Shown here one piece after another: positions 10,333-19,534 of a stretch of DNA of 64,000 bases. The notes beneath the pieces were generated by a model, which was given only the letters and a program-made list of their open reading frames with translations, did not search any database and was not told where the DNA came from. A program made the position numbers and the translations under genes. Position 1 is the first letter of the stretch. Each line of letters begins with the position of its first letter. The stretch lies in NCBI GenBank assembly GCA_951640165.1, contig OX621257.1:13651201-13715200 (forward strand), written 5' to 3'. The stretch comes from Pseudoips prasinana (Eukaryota > Arthropoda > Insecta > Lepidoptera > Nolidae).

Positions 10333-10426
10333 TGAATGACAATTTATAATTATAATTATTATTACTAGGTTTTATAAAAGGAACGTATTTTTATTGTAGT
10401 GTGTTTATTTTCTCTAGTTTCTACAG

Positions 10427-10479
10427 GTAAACGAAGGATAAGTGAGGGTATCGAAACTATACTAGAGAAGAAGTATATG
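10427..10479 (+). CDS. Serine protease homologue, exon 2 (activation-site region)
   Basis: A good acceptor (TTTCTCTAGTTTCTACAG) precedes 10427 and a GTATGT donor follows 10479. Read with two leading bases carried from an upstream exon, it encodes KRRISEGIETILEKKYM. RISEG sits where active proteases have the R|IVGG activation site, so zymogen cleavage after Arg is plausible. The exon ends in phase 0, as required by exon 3 at 12854. The gene continues to 42377. Confidence 0.68.
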
Positions 10480-10503
10480 GTATGTTACTTTTTTATTAAA
10501 TTA

Positions 10504-10532
10504 CTAGCTGTGCCCCGCGGTTTTACCCGCAA
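10504..10532 (-). mobile_element. Helitron 3'-end scrap
   Basis: ACTAGCTGTGCCCCGCGG is the reverse of the Helitron terminus with its hairpin. Only ~27 bp remain, directly joined to the SINE at 10533. It starts 24 bp after the exon 2 donor. Confidence 0.7.
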
Positions 10533-10635
10533 TTATTTATGGGTCACACAGGTAGTTGTCCGCCGCAGGAATAGAACCAGGGACATAAAGTGGCGAGGCG
10601 ACTGTCTTAACAACTGCGCCACACGTGCAGTGTAT
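10533..10635 (-). mobile_element. tRNA-derived SINE, family C, partial
   Basis: The sequence matches the minus strand of the family C copy at 35701-35899: TATTTATGGGTCACACAGGT, a decayed B box (GGAATAGAACCAGGG) and an A box (AACAACTGCGCCACACG). The 3' body is missing. Confidence 0.7.
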
Positions 10636-10670
10636 ATACCGTCATTATATTATTGTATTACCAGCAATCA

Positions 10671-10894
10671 CATCGCTGTGTGGTGACGGCGTAGAATATC
10701 ATCACCCCATCTCATCCCGTTGGGAGGCGTAGAAGTCGGTCCGAGGGAATACCCTACCAGAGAACGGGCAGCAGCGTGTCATGACCATCAAACTGCGTTC
10801 GCCAACCAGTCTGCCAAGCGTCTCGATTTTGGCATATCCCCCATTCTTTGGGGAGGCTTTGGACCTGCAGTGGACATCATTTAGCTGGCATAAA
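10671..10894 (+). mobile_element. RTE deletion-derivative short element with 14-bp target duplication
   Basis: The unit runs from GCTGTGTGGTGACGGCGTAG to CAGTGGACATCATTTAGCTG. It is flanked by the direct repeat ATTACCAGCAATCA at 10657-10670 and 10895-10908. The exact 14-bp duplication shows that this short form inserted as a unit by target-primed reverse transcription and did not arise in place by deletion. Confidence 0.9.
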
Positions 10895-11188
10895 ATTACC
10901 AGCAATCATTATCACGAGTTTCCTACGCTTAACCAATTCATTGGACCTGATGCTTCTACAGCAACTCTAATAAATTGCACATCCCAATTCGCAGAATATC
11001 AGCCCTTTTAGTGGGAAGGCAGGAAAACGACTGGAATAGCGCGGGCTTGTCCAGAGGCAAATAAACTCTTTTGAGCAGCAGTGAAATCTTGAACTCGATG
11101 CAAAACGCAATTATCTGATAACCCGCGACTATGCTACACAATTATGTTGATTGGAAACTCATAATAAACCAATAATAATCAGAACGTT

Positions 11189-11274
11189 GGTGTTGGTGTG
11201 CCCAAAGATAATCTTCTTAGTAAACTGTACATACTATGAATATTATGGCAGTCATCTTTGGGCGCACCAACACC
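11189..11274. repeat. Inverted repeat, 21-bp arms
   Basis: GGTGTTGGTGTGCCCAAAGAT (11189-11209) is matched in inverse by 11254-11274 with one mismatch; the loop is 44 bp. It could be a small fold-back MITE. No ORF is present. Confidence 0.7.
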
Positions 11275-11377
11275 GTACCGATTAGGATCGGAAACGGCTA
11301 GTAAGGGATGTATCGGTCTAGGGTTGCCAACTTTTGTTTACTAGAAATAAAGTATATTTAGGTCTATGAAGAATATT

Positions 11378-12259
11378 ATTAACTCTGTTATTAGTGTAAT
11401 TTATCTTTATGCAGATGATTTGGAGCTTTACCGCCATTTTACTAGAGACAATATCTTTGAGTCAATTTCTGCTATTAATCGAGATCTTTACTTAATTTAT
11501 CTCTGGGCTGGGTCTTATGGCTTGCACATTAACCCTACAAAATCGCAGGCTATCATAATTGGCGGCCGTCAAATACGTAGCACCCTAGATTTTAACTCTT
11601 TTCCCACGATACACCTCGGCAATACGCCTATCCCTTACACGGATACCGTCTGCAATTTTGGTATTATTTTAGATAGCAACTTGACTTGGAAAGCTCAGGT
11701 GAATAGTGTTAGTCAGAAGATACATTTCTCTTTCCATACACTAAAATGTCTCCAGTACTTCCTGCCCTTGGAAACGAAAATATCTCTTTCCCAAACTCTT
11801 ATTCAGCCCATTCTAGACTACGCTGACGCCTGCTATTTGGACGCTAATGAGGAGCTCTTAGACAAACTTGAGCGGCTGCAGAATTTGTGCATTCGTTTTA
11901 TATTTGGGTTAAAAAAATATGACCACGTTTCTCAATATCGCAAAGAACTCAAGTGGCTCCCAATCCGCCTTCGCAGGAATATTCGGATATTATGTCTCCT
12001 ATTTAATATCCTGCATAATCCCTTATTCCCGTCCTACCTACATGAGCGTTTCTCCTATACTCACTCACCAAACAAGACATGTAGGTCGCACCTTATATCC
12101 CTCCTAAAATTCCCATCCCATAGAACTGAATTCTACTCCCAATCCTTTACTGTCCGCGCGGTCAGGTTATGGAACTCACTTCCGCCTAACATAAGAAACT
12201 GTGACACTCTATCGTTATTTAAAAAACGAGTGAAATTACATTTTCTCTCTCTATGTTAA
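11378..12259 (+). pseudogene. LINE reverse transcriptase C-terminal part (LINE-B family)
   Basis: About 290 residues are open, beginning right at the catalytic box (YADDLELYRHF) and continuing with INPTKSQAIIIGGR, LERLQNLCIRFIFGLKKYDH, KWLPIR and AVRLWNSLPPNIR. The series is collinear with residues ~700-987 of ORF2 at 29011-31974. The frame is intact, but endonuclease and most palm motifs are missing through 5' truncation, so it is inactive. The apparent start at 11366 lies in MITE sequence. Confidence 0.85.
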
Positions 12260-12543
12260 TATATATTTATTTATTGTATTGGTTGTATGTTTAGAACTAT
12301 TTATGTATTTATATATGTATTTATTTAGGTATTTGTATGTAAGTTTATTTATATTCTTCTGACTAATCAGTTTTTATTTAATATTTAGACTAACCTACAC
12401 ACAATTCCTCTTTCATACTATATCTCCTCTCGCGGGCCTGTTGGAAGAGATTTCATTAGAAATAAGCAGTGCCTTTGTACTCTTTCAATTTATATACTTG
12501 TTTTTATTTACTTTTTACTGTGTGTACATAAAAAAATAAAAAA
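11378..12543 (+). mobile_element. 5'-truncated LINE fragment inserted in the hAT-like MITE
   Basis: The insert is bounded by AATATT (11372-11377 and 12544-12549). Comparison with the uninterrupted stretch of the sister MITE near 37630-37660 confirms where the MITE sequence is broken. It consists of the RT C-terminal part, a 3' UTR and an A-rich tail. Confidence 0.82.
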
Positions 12544-12853
12544 AATATTAAACAGTATTTTAGAAAAATGAACAGTATTTTATTTATTTATTGTTTTAAA
12601 TACATATTTTTAGAGCTTCTTGCACAACTTACTAATTAACAATATTTGTGGCTGCGCTGCACTGAGCAGTGAACGCCCTCTGACTAAATAAATGTAAACA
12701 GTATTTTGTATACTTTATCTTATTCAACAGTAAAAATTACTTATAATTTTATGAAAAACAGTATGATACTGTTCAAACCAGTATAGTTGGTAACCCTTTA
12801 TCGGTCGCCCTGATAATCATCATCAAAGAGTAAAAATAACATCAATCTTGCAG

Positions 12854-13082
12854 GTATATTTTGTGCAATCACCATATTCAAAACATAACTACGACTCATG
12901 GATGTGTGCTGGTACTCTCGTCTCCACCAATCAAATATTAACATCGGCCGCATGTCTCGTCGAAATGGAAAACATTTATGCTATAGCCGGCTACAGGTGG
13001 TACGTTAACGGGAATAATATTACGTCGGATAAATGCACCAGTGTGAAAAAGCAAAGAGTCATTAAATACGCAATTCATAAAG
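12854..13082 (+). CDS. Serine protease homologue, exon 3 (catalytic His region, His replaced by Ala)
   Basis: Acceptor CTTGCAG ends at 12853 and donor GTAAGA starts at 13083. The exon is 229 bp, entering in phase 0 and leaving in phase 1. It encodes VYFVQSPYSKHNYDS, MCAGTLVSTNQILTSAACL and AIAGYRWYV. The pair of Cys around GTLVS...LTSAAC corresponds to Cys42-Cys58 of chymotrypsin. The motif that normally reads TAAHC reads TSAAC here, so the catalytic His57 is Ala. A MITE lies 37 bp behind the donor, and the following intron is 23 kb. Confidence 0.8.
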
Positions 13083-13119
13083 GTAAGATGAAAAGAATTA
13101 TGACGAAAACCCTCTTGTA

Positions 13120-13240
13120 CACACGGCTACATATCAAGCTACACATTTCCAATATAAGTTGACCTCTCATTGTATGGAAATCCTATACAACGCGAGATCA
13201 GCTTATACTGGAAATGTATAGCTTGATGTGTAGCCGTGTG
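13120..13240. mobile_element. MITE type 1 (CACACGGCTAC ends), 121 bp
   Basis: The ends CACACGGCTACATATCAAGC and its inverse GCTTGATGTGTAGCCGTGTG are flanked by TA on both sides, as for Tc1/mariner-type MITEs. A second copy lies at 53109-53223 inside a SINE. Confidence 0.85.
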
Positions 13241-13402
13241 TAACGACGCCTCCGTACGGTCACCTAACCACCAAACTTCGAATTTTAAATAATTCAATTC
13301 AATTATACCCGCACGTTTATATACCCATTAAGATTGAAGTCAGCAATTAGGATCAGAACTTTTAATTGTATTTATCTTAATACACGTATGTATGTACGTC
13401 TT

Positions 13403-13565
13403 ATGCCATCTGATCCCAAACTGATAAAAATACATATACATTTATAAATACTTGAATAGTATAGTATAGATGAATTACACCGCACATAGATTTGTCCTGA
13501 GTGGGGATCGAACCAACGACCCTGGGTTAGTAGTCCACTAGACCAACCACTAGACCAACTGGCCA
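13403..13565 (-). mobile_element. tRNA-derived SINE, family B, degraded
   Basis: GCCATCTGATCCCAAACTGA near 13404 is the diagnostic 3' body on the minus strand. The region GGGGATCGAACC near 13502 is the reversed B box. The A box side is rearranged (CACTAGACCAACCACTAGAC). Confidence 0.55.
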
Positions 13566-13621
13566 GTCAACAAACAAATATTAAAAAAAAATACTACAAA
13601 TCTACTATATAATAAAAAAAT

Positions 13622-13770
13622 TATTTAATAAATAAAAAACCCAACTGCGTTAATATTGAACCAAACTACGTATATACCATCTATGTGCTTGTTTTTTTCT
13701 TTTCAGTTCTTTGTCTATGTACGTAGTTTGGTTCAATATTAACGCAGTTGGGTTTTTTATTTATTAAATA
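13622..13770. repeat. Perfect 51-bp inverted repeat with 47-nt loop
   Basis: 13622-13672 and 13720-13770 are exact reverse complements over 51 bp (outer end TATTTAATAAATAAAAAACC, inner end CCAAACTACGTA). The match continues outward with one interruption. It is not related to the other MITEs here. A transcript would form a near-ideal dsRNA hairpin. Confidence 0.9.
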
Positions 13771-13842
13771 TTTTTTTTATTTTGTACGTTTTAGTTATGA
13801 GTTCCTAGCTAGTTTCTAAAATAAGTTAACCACATTATATAT

Positions 13843-13894
13843 TAAAAAAAAACATAAATATTAAGAACAAACTTAATATTTATGTTTTTTTTTA
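13843..13894. repeat. Perfect 23-bp hairpin, 6-nt loop
   Basis: The 23-bp arm ending in CATAAATATTAAG (13843-13865) and the arm starting CTTAATATTTATG (13872-13894) pair perfectly, including nine A:T pairs. It lies 70 bp after the 51-bp hairpin. Confidence 0.88.
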
Positions 13895-14092
13895 TATTTA
13901 TATCATTCATATCTAGATTTAGTTATTAAATATTATTCATTCATTTTTTTATTTCACTTAAAATAGAGTACAGTGATGGTCTTACTATTAGGTTAGTTTC
14001 ATCAATTTTACTCATAAACAGCATGCGAAATGTGTCATTGTTATATGTCAAATTTTACACAAATAATGTAATTAATTAAATAAATCATAGTT

Positions 14093-14296
14093 TTTTTTAA
14101 AGACAACCCCTGCACTATGGAATCTAATCCCTGTGTTGCAGGGTACTTAACAACATATAATAGACGGACACAAATTACATCCAGACTCAGAACAACTATT
14201 TATGGGTCACACAAGTAGTTGTCCGGCGTGGGACTCGAACCCGCGACACGAAGCGGCAACGCGACTGCCTTAGCCGTTGCGCCTCACATGCAGTCA
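14093..14296 (-). mobile_element. tRNA-derived SINE, family C, full copy
   Basis: On the minus strand: A box (AACGGCTAAGGCAGTCGC region), B box GGGTTCGAGTCCCACGC, then GTGACCCATAAATAGTTGTT, GAGTCTGGATGTAATTTGTG and an A-rich tail. Sister copies are at 35701 and 55252. Confidence 0.85.
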
Positions 14297-14872
14297 AAAA
14301 TTTGATTTGATTGAATAGAATGATTTTTCTAGGATCCACAGTCTGAGTTGGTTTTTGAACTTTGCCGCTGAAAAATGTCTAATATTTTGCGGCAAAGCAT
14401 TAAACACTTTCACACATACATGATAGGAACTTTTTTGAAATAGTGTTGTATTATTTATCATGTTGCGAGGAAAAACATCTTTAGCTCTAGTAAATACTGT
14501 GGCTGCGTTTTCACAAATACACCAATTTGAAAAATGTACAAACACACTAGTCATAATTTTTAGTCCTTTTAACAATGATTTACATGAGACAAACGGAGAA
14601 GTACCTGTAGTTGCTTTAACGCATTTTTTTGCAAAAGAAATGCTCTCGATTTATCTGTTGGATTGCCCCATAGTAAGATACCATACCTCAGGATAGAACC
14701 AAAGTACCCAAGATATGCCATCAATATCGATTGGTAATAAGGCTGTTTTGCGAATTCGTGACAAAACGTATACAAACCTATTGATTCTGATGCATATTTG
14801 ATCAATGTGCAATTTCCAGTTACAATAACGATCAACTGTTATTAGTCCGATTAAGGAATGACTCAAAGGAGG
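14297..14872 (-). pseudogene. LINE reverse transcriptase C-terminus, downstream half of a split LINE
   Basis: Minus-strand frames read DRYCNWKLHIDQI, GYFGSILRYGILLWGN and, in shifted frames, VCVKVFNALPQNIRHF and FKNQLRLWILEKSFYS. These are the thumb/C-terminal motifs of a Jockey/CR1-type ORF2. At least two frameshifts break it. The upstream half, with the FADD box, is at 18399-18635. The DNA transposon at 14878-18381 sits exactly between the two halves. Confidence 0.75.
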
Positions 14873-15568
14873 GTATAGAGTGCGTGAGCGGGAACCTAAG
14901 GGATATTTTCAGAAACTTGTTCAGAGTACTTAGAGGGAAAACATACTAAAAGTCCTGACGTCTAGGAGGTGAGGCGGAGGGAGGAGGGGGGAGGGGGACA
15001 AAGACATCAATTTTAGGTTTTTTGCTAATATCTTTAAAAAGGTGCGTTTTAGCAAAAAATATTCTAAGATAAAATTAAAGCTTACAAAATTCACTATAAC
15101 TTTGATTTCATATACTTTTTCATATTTCCATACGTTTATGAGCTACACGCTCCAGAACTCTTACAGATGCCTTGAGAAGTTTAGGACACCTGATATGATT
15201 CTGGAGGGAGGTGTGCTGGATGGAGTGAAGGCCGTCATGGCTCACATACAATGGTCCTTATCGGGACTAAGTGCGGAAACCAAACCCACTAGCATATTAG
15301 TGGGAACAAGATGATGATCAGTTATTCAGCGTGATGACCATTACCTGATGCCCGAATTATCTCTAAATTTAGTTTAACATAAGCTGGGAGTACCTCCACG
15401 AGGTAAGGGCGGTTACAGTAAGATATCGCGTTTTATTTTAACAGTAGATAACTGAGCTAAGGCGGGAAAAACATCATAAATATTGATTTTCGCTCAATGC
15501 TCACTGTAAGAAACGCAACCTTACTGGCTAAAACTGAAAAATGAAGATGAATGAATGAATGATAAAAA

Positions 15569-15817
15569 ATGAGATGCAATAGCATGGATATGAACACATC
15601 CTCTTCTTACACTCATTTACCGGCTACGATACAACATCAGCAACGTTTTAGAAGAAGCAAGGTGGGTTTCTGTAAATTGTATTTAAATTCGGAAATTATT
15701 CAGGAAGCAGCAAAGGTCTTTTACAACCCAAGCTCCAGCCATAGTGATGTTGCAGAAGCTGGGAAGGTGTGCTTCCTGAAATGGTATGGGACACCAGCAA
15801 AAGCGACCCTTCTCAAT
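15569..15817 (+). pseudogene. Transposon-borne ORF, middle part (interrupted)
   Basis: The frame reads EIIQEAAKVFYNPSSSHSD and VAEAGKVCFLKWYGTP before being cut at 15817 by the RTE copy. I recognise this string and the downstream YHQVQQWLG...CRC part as one protein type seen repeatedly in arthropod genomes, usually unannotated. I cannot name a function. Codon-level agreement across the RTE copy supports a single original gene. Confidence 0.55.
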
Positions 15818-17502
15818 GTAATTCTTCAAGAGGGTTTTATCACCCTTTTTGAAGAAGTGCACCACCACACCCCTGTGCCATGCTTGTGGCGTGTGACCTT
15901 CTAGTATGACGGAGTTGAATAACTTCTGAAGGGCCCGTAGGATTGGTGTACCACCCGCCTTCAGAAGCTATGTCGTAACTCCATCATCACCAGGCGCCTT
16001 GTTGTTCTTAAGCTGTTCGAGAGCCATTCTAATCTTGCACAGGCTGACGTCCGGGATGTTGTCGGTAAGTGTTGGGTTAGTCGTGCTCTGGGATCTGAGG
16101 CACAACTACCGACAGGTGACTGGGTTTTCGTATACAGCTGTCCGTAGAACCTCTCGATCTCTCCCAGCAAATCGGGTCTAGACGTGACGATTCTGCCATC
16201 CTCAGTCTTCAGCTTCGTCAGTTGGCTCTGTCCAACAGACAGTTCTCTTGCAAACACTTTAAAGCTTTTGTTCCGCTCAATAGCTTCTTTAATACAATTT
16301 GTATTAAATTGACGCGTGTCGCGAGTCAAAGACTTTGAGATCTGTCTGTTGAGCTGCCGGTATCTGGTAGCATCATCAGAGGATGTCAGAACCATTTTCC
16401 GTCTTTCGTCTATAAGCTGCAGAGTATAGTCAGAGATATTTTTGTTTCTGTTTGTACAGTGGGCCTTGAAGACCTTAAACCCAGCCGTATGGACAGCTTC
16501 TACGAGCCTGTCGTGGTATGAGTCCACTTCCTCGCAATCTGCTAGGCATTCGAAACGGTTTTGCAGTTCGAGCTGAAAGGGTTCAGTGTTTTGGATGTAG
16601 ATGGGTAAAGGTCGGAGCGTAGACTTTATCAGTTGGAACCTCTGGAGCTTGACATTTAGGTTCAATGAGCCTCTCACCAGTCGGCGATCGCTCCCGGTTT
16701 TAACCGTATTGATTACTGAGACGTCATTGAACATCCGTCTACTCGTCGACAAGATAAAGTCTATCTCGTATTTTTTTACCATCGAGGCTTACCCAGGTCC
16801 ATTTGCGGTTTTCCGGCTTCTTGATAGAGAAGTTCATCATAAAGAGTCCCTCCTTCTCCATGAAGTCGGCCAACATTTGGCCCCGGGATTCCGGTCTCCA
16901 GTTACAAATTGCCCCACTCTCAGCTCATTCCCGAATCGTTTAACCAGCTTCGCGTTAAAGTCCCCCATGACCACAGTAAAATAAGATTTCGAGGTATGTA
17001 TGGCTCTAGAAATATCCTCATACATGACCTCAACCTCATCGTCGAAGTGCGTCGAAGTCGGCGCGTAAACCTGTATGACCTTCAACGAATACCGCTTAGT
17101 AATTCTGAGTTTAAGGTACGCAACCCTAGTCGACGCACTCCCGATTTTCACTATATTGTGGACGAGGGACTTGTGTACTATGAACCCAACACCACCTTGG
17201 GACAGTTAGTCACCCTCCCGGAAATAGAGCAGATTCCCGGATTTCAGGATTATAGTGTCCTCCCCATCTCTTCAAACTTCAGATAATCCTATTATGTCCC
17301 AATGTAACCTGCTCAATTCTTCCTCCAGTTCGATCATCTTCTCGTCGGTCCGCAGTGTGCGTGTGTTGTATGTTGCCAGGGCCAGAGGTCGTCGGTTTTG
17401 GTAACGCGGCCCCTTCTTAGCACCCCCTGCCCTGCCGTAACTACGGCTGGGAATAGCAGGGCTACCGGGGACTGGGGGCCGCAGTTGAATTGTGTCCTTC
17501 AT
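15818..17502 (-). pseudogene. RTE ORF: endonuclease plus N-terminal RT, multiply frameshifted
   Basis: Start at 17502 (MKDTIQLRPP). Pieces in three frames read TYNTRTLRTDEKM and HWDIIGLSEV (endonuclease start), VIQVYAPTS and VVMGDFNAKL (catalytic GDFN), then DFILSTSRRMFNDVS and SDRRLVRGSLN (the SDHRLV box with His replaced), RT entry NNKAPGDDG and FFKKGDKTLLKNY. At least two frameshifts and one stop make it inactive. Confidence 0.82.
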
Positions 17503-17699
17503 TTGAGGGGATCTGCCATAATAGCCACGCTTGGCAAACGGGCAATCGCAGTAAGGTAGACATTGGTACTCATGAGAACGCTGCTGCCCATTCCCTGGTA
17601 TATATTCCCTCGGGATGACTTCTACGACCCCCCGCGGGATGAGAGGGGGTAGCGATATTCTCTAGGCCGTCACCACACAGCCACTAAGAGCCACTAAGA
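15818..17699 (-). mobile_element. RTE-clade LINE copy, 3'-truncated, with its 5' leader
   Basis: On the minus strand the copy begins with a leader (GTGTGGTGACGGCCTAGAGA, GGGCAGCAGCG, 17515-17697). It runs through an endonuclease and part of the RT, and stops at 15818 inside the RT motif KTLLKNY. The leader is the same sequence found at the 5' end of all the short RTE-derived elements in this window, which identifies their parent. Confidence 0.82.
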
Positions 17700-18123
17700 G
17701 AGTAGCTAAATATAATTCCTGAAGCACATATCACCAAGTGCAGCAGTGGCTCGGGAATGAGCTGCTCCCTCAAGAGTGGGGGTGGAAAAATTTATGGTGA
17801 TATCTTAGCGCCAAGAACAACAAAAGATTTACCGGTGCCCCAGGTTTTACTAAAAACAATATTTTGTCGCTGCACCAAGGATTGTAGCAGCAGCAAATGT
17901 GGATGTCGCAAAGCTATGCTGAAATTTTCTACTGCGTGCCTTCATTGCCAAGGAAAATGCTTCAACGGCGTGTCTTTTAGCGAGGAAGACGACGAGAATG
18001 ACCATGAAGATGATTGAGAGCCCTCTCAGCAAGAACCACTTACCACTGAGGAAGGCGAGGAAGAAGACACCACAGAAAACGACCTTTTTCCAGAACCCCC
18101 ACGCCATAAGAGAATAAAAATGT
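17700..18123 (+). pseudogene. Transposon-borne ORF, C-terminal cysteine-rich part
   Basis: After the RTE insertion the frame resumes as STYHQVQQWLGNELLPQ and EWGWK. It shifts once near 17795, then reads LLKTIFCRCTKDCSSSKCGC and RKAM...CLHCQGKCFNG, a Cys-rich module like CXC/tesmin zinc-binding motifs. An acidic tail follows, interrupted by TGA at 18015-18017, and ends at TGA 18121-18123. In-frame stops and the frameshift make it a pseudogene. It is the C-terminus of the protein begun at 15569. Confidence 0.6.
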
Positions 18124-18398
18124 GAATCATTCACAGAATTGGACTTAGAAACTAATATTTCACAACGTTTTTTAATTGCACTTTTCCAGAGCCTGTAGTT
18201 TGAATTTTTTGCTAAAACGCACCATTTTTTAAATATTAGCGTAAAAACTGAAATTGAGGTCTTTGTCCCCCTCCCCTCCCTCCGCTTCACCTCCTGAACA
18301 TCAGGACTTTTAGTATGTTTTCTCTCTAAGTACTCTGAACAAGTTTCTGAAGAAATCACCTAGGTTCCCGCTCACGCACTCTACAACTACTTTATTAA

Positions 18399-18635
18399 TT
18401 ATACTATATACCAAAAAACTTCCAACTCTCTACTTTGTTTATGACCATTGTATTTTATATTTAGTAAATATGTTTTACTTATTTTGCTCAAAAATTGAAT
18501 AAAGTGTGTCTTGCTCAAATTCGCGGTCAGATTATTTTTATCAAGCGAATTAATTTCTATTGTATTATTAATTTCTATGTCAAAGTTATTTAACAGATTC
18601 TGTGCCAAAACTATAAGGATGTCGTCTGCAAACAA
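18399..18635 (-). pseudogene. LINE reverse transcriptase, FADD box half of a split LINE
   Basis: The frame begins MFADDILIVLAQN, the catalytic FADD box, and continues NLTANLSKTHFIQF. It stops at the edge of the DNA transposon at 18381. With 14297-14872 it forms one minus-strand LINE cut by that transposon. Confidence 0.7.
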
Positions 18636-18639
18636 AGTG

Positions 18640-19279
18640 CATGTATAATGAGATATATCTGGTATGACATTAATATAGAAAAGAAAAAGAGTCCATGCTT
18701 ATTTACGAGATAGTCCGATTGGCAATATTTAATTGGAGTTCCACTTTCCAGAGTGGCATTTTTTTTTTCTTTTACTGTTTACTTTTTAATCTATATTTTT
18801 TAATCTGTGATATGATAATGAATAAATAAACATCCGGGCCAAATATCACGTTAATACAAGCAGCTCTTTAAGCTGAGAGATAAGTCAGTCATTGTTATTG
18901 TTATATGACTGCAAATTTCGCAATCTCGTGATTTAATTGAGAGATTTGATATAATGAGGATTGTTTAGTAGCTTGCGGTGGTACAGAGTACTAATAATTA
19001 AACCATCTAAAGACTTAACCTGGATTTATGAAAAATTCAATTCAATTCAAAATTAAAATGCACAAACTGAGATCGACAACGGCTCGATTCAAAGTTGTCC
19101 CTTGCAACTTGTGTACAGTTTCTCCCCAACATAATATTAAAGGTAACATTTTTCTTTAAATTTTACCTTGCCCACAGAGAGCATGAAATTCGGTTGTTGA
19201 TAATTCGATTCTCACACCAACCAAAGGGACGTTGTTCTTTATATCTTTATCATTGCATTTAAAACAATTCGAGGTCGGT
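18640..19279. other. No recognisable gene
   Basis: AT-rich DNA upstream of the LINE fragment and up to the errantivirus target site. I see no ORF, box A/B pair or inverted ends. Confidence 0.5.
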
Positions 19280-19283
19280 AGGT

Positions 19284-19534
19284 AGTCAAACATTAAAATC
19301 AGTAAAAAGGTTTTTTAAAAATAAAAGAAATTGATTAAGTGCTGCCGATCTGGAGGCTAACTCTATAATGAATAATAATCTTATTAACTAATGCCTTCGA
19401 GGGGCGTCAAAACATCATATTATCATCTTGGACAATATTCTAAGAACCGCATCCGGCGACAATGCTGAGCCATCGGTAACGGTCACGTACCATGTATCTA
19501 ATCTAAAACAGAGGATGTGACAGGATGCATAACT
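19284..19534 (-). repeat. 3' LTR of the errantivirus
   Basis: 251 bp, AGTTATGC...GTTTGACT on the minus strand, with AGT...ACT ends. The last 12 codons of env are read inside this LTR. Confidence 0.93.

Larger units (their letters stand above)
6577..10335 (-). mobile_element. LINE-A, Jockey/CR1-superfamily non-LTR retrotransposon
   Basis: On the minus strand the order is an ORF1 remnant (10332-10018), a spacer, ORF2 (9721-6785), a ~200-bp 3' UTR and a (TTA)n tail (6577-6602). The copy is 5'-truncated inside ORF1. I could not find a convincing target duplication. It lies in the intron upstream of SPH exon 2, antisense to the gene. Confidence 0.85.
11319..12798. mobile_element. hAT-like MITE copy 1, carrying a LINE fragment
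   Basis: The ends TAGGGTTGCCAAC and GTTGGTAACCCTT are terminal inverted repeats. The 8-bp direct repeat TATCGGTC flanks the element (11311-11318 and 12799-12806), the duplication length of hAT elements. Without the LINE insert it is ~310 bp. Its right end lies ~55 bp before SPH exon 3. A sister copy is at 36414-37690. Confidence 0.88.
14878..18381 (+). mobile_element. 3.5-kb DNA transposon with ~180-bp terminal inverted repeats
   Basis: 14878-15060 and 18202-18381 are inverted copies with scattered mismatches (outer end GAGTGCGTGAGCGGGAACCT) and are bordered by TA. They enclose the broken pieces of a + strand ORF and a minus-strand RTE copy at 15818-17699. The superfamily is unclear: TA flanks point to Tc1-like or related elements, but no DDE catalytic region survives. 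Confidence 0.8.

Noticed and set aside
17850..18359. 169-codon minus ORF
   Set aside because: Antisense of the Cys-rich pseudogene and of the right terminal inverted repeat.
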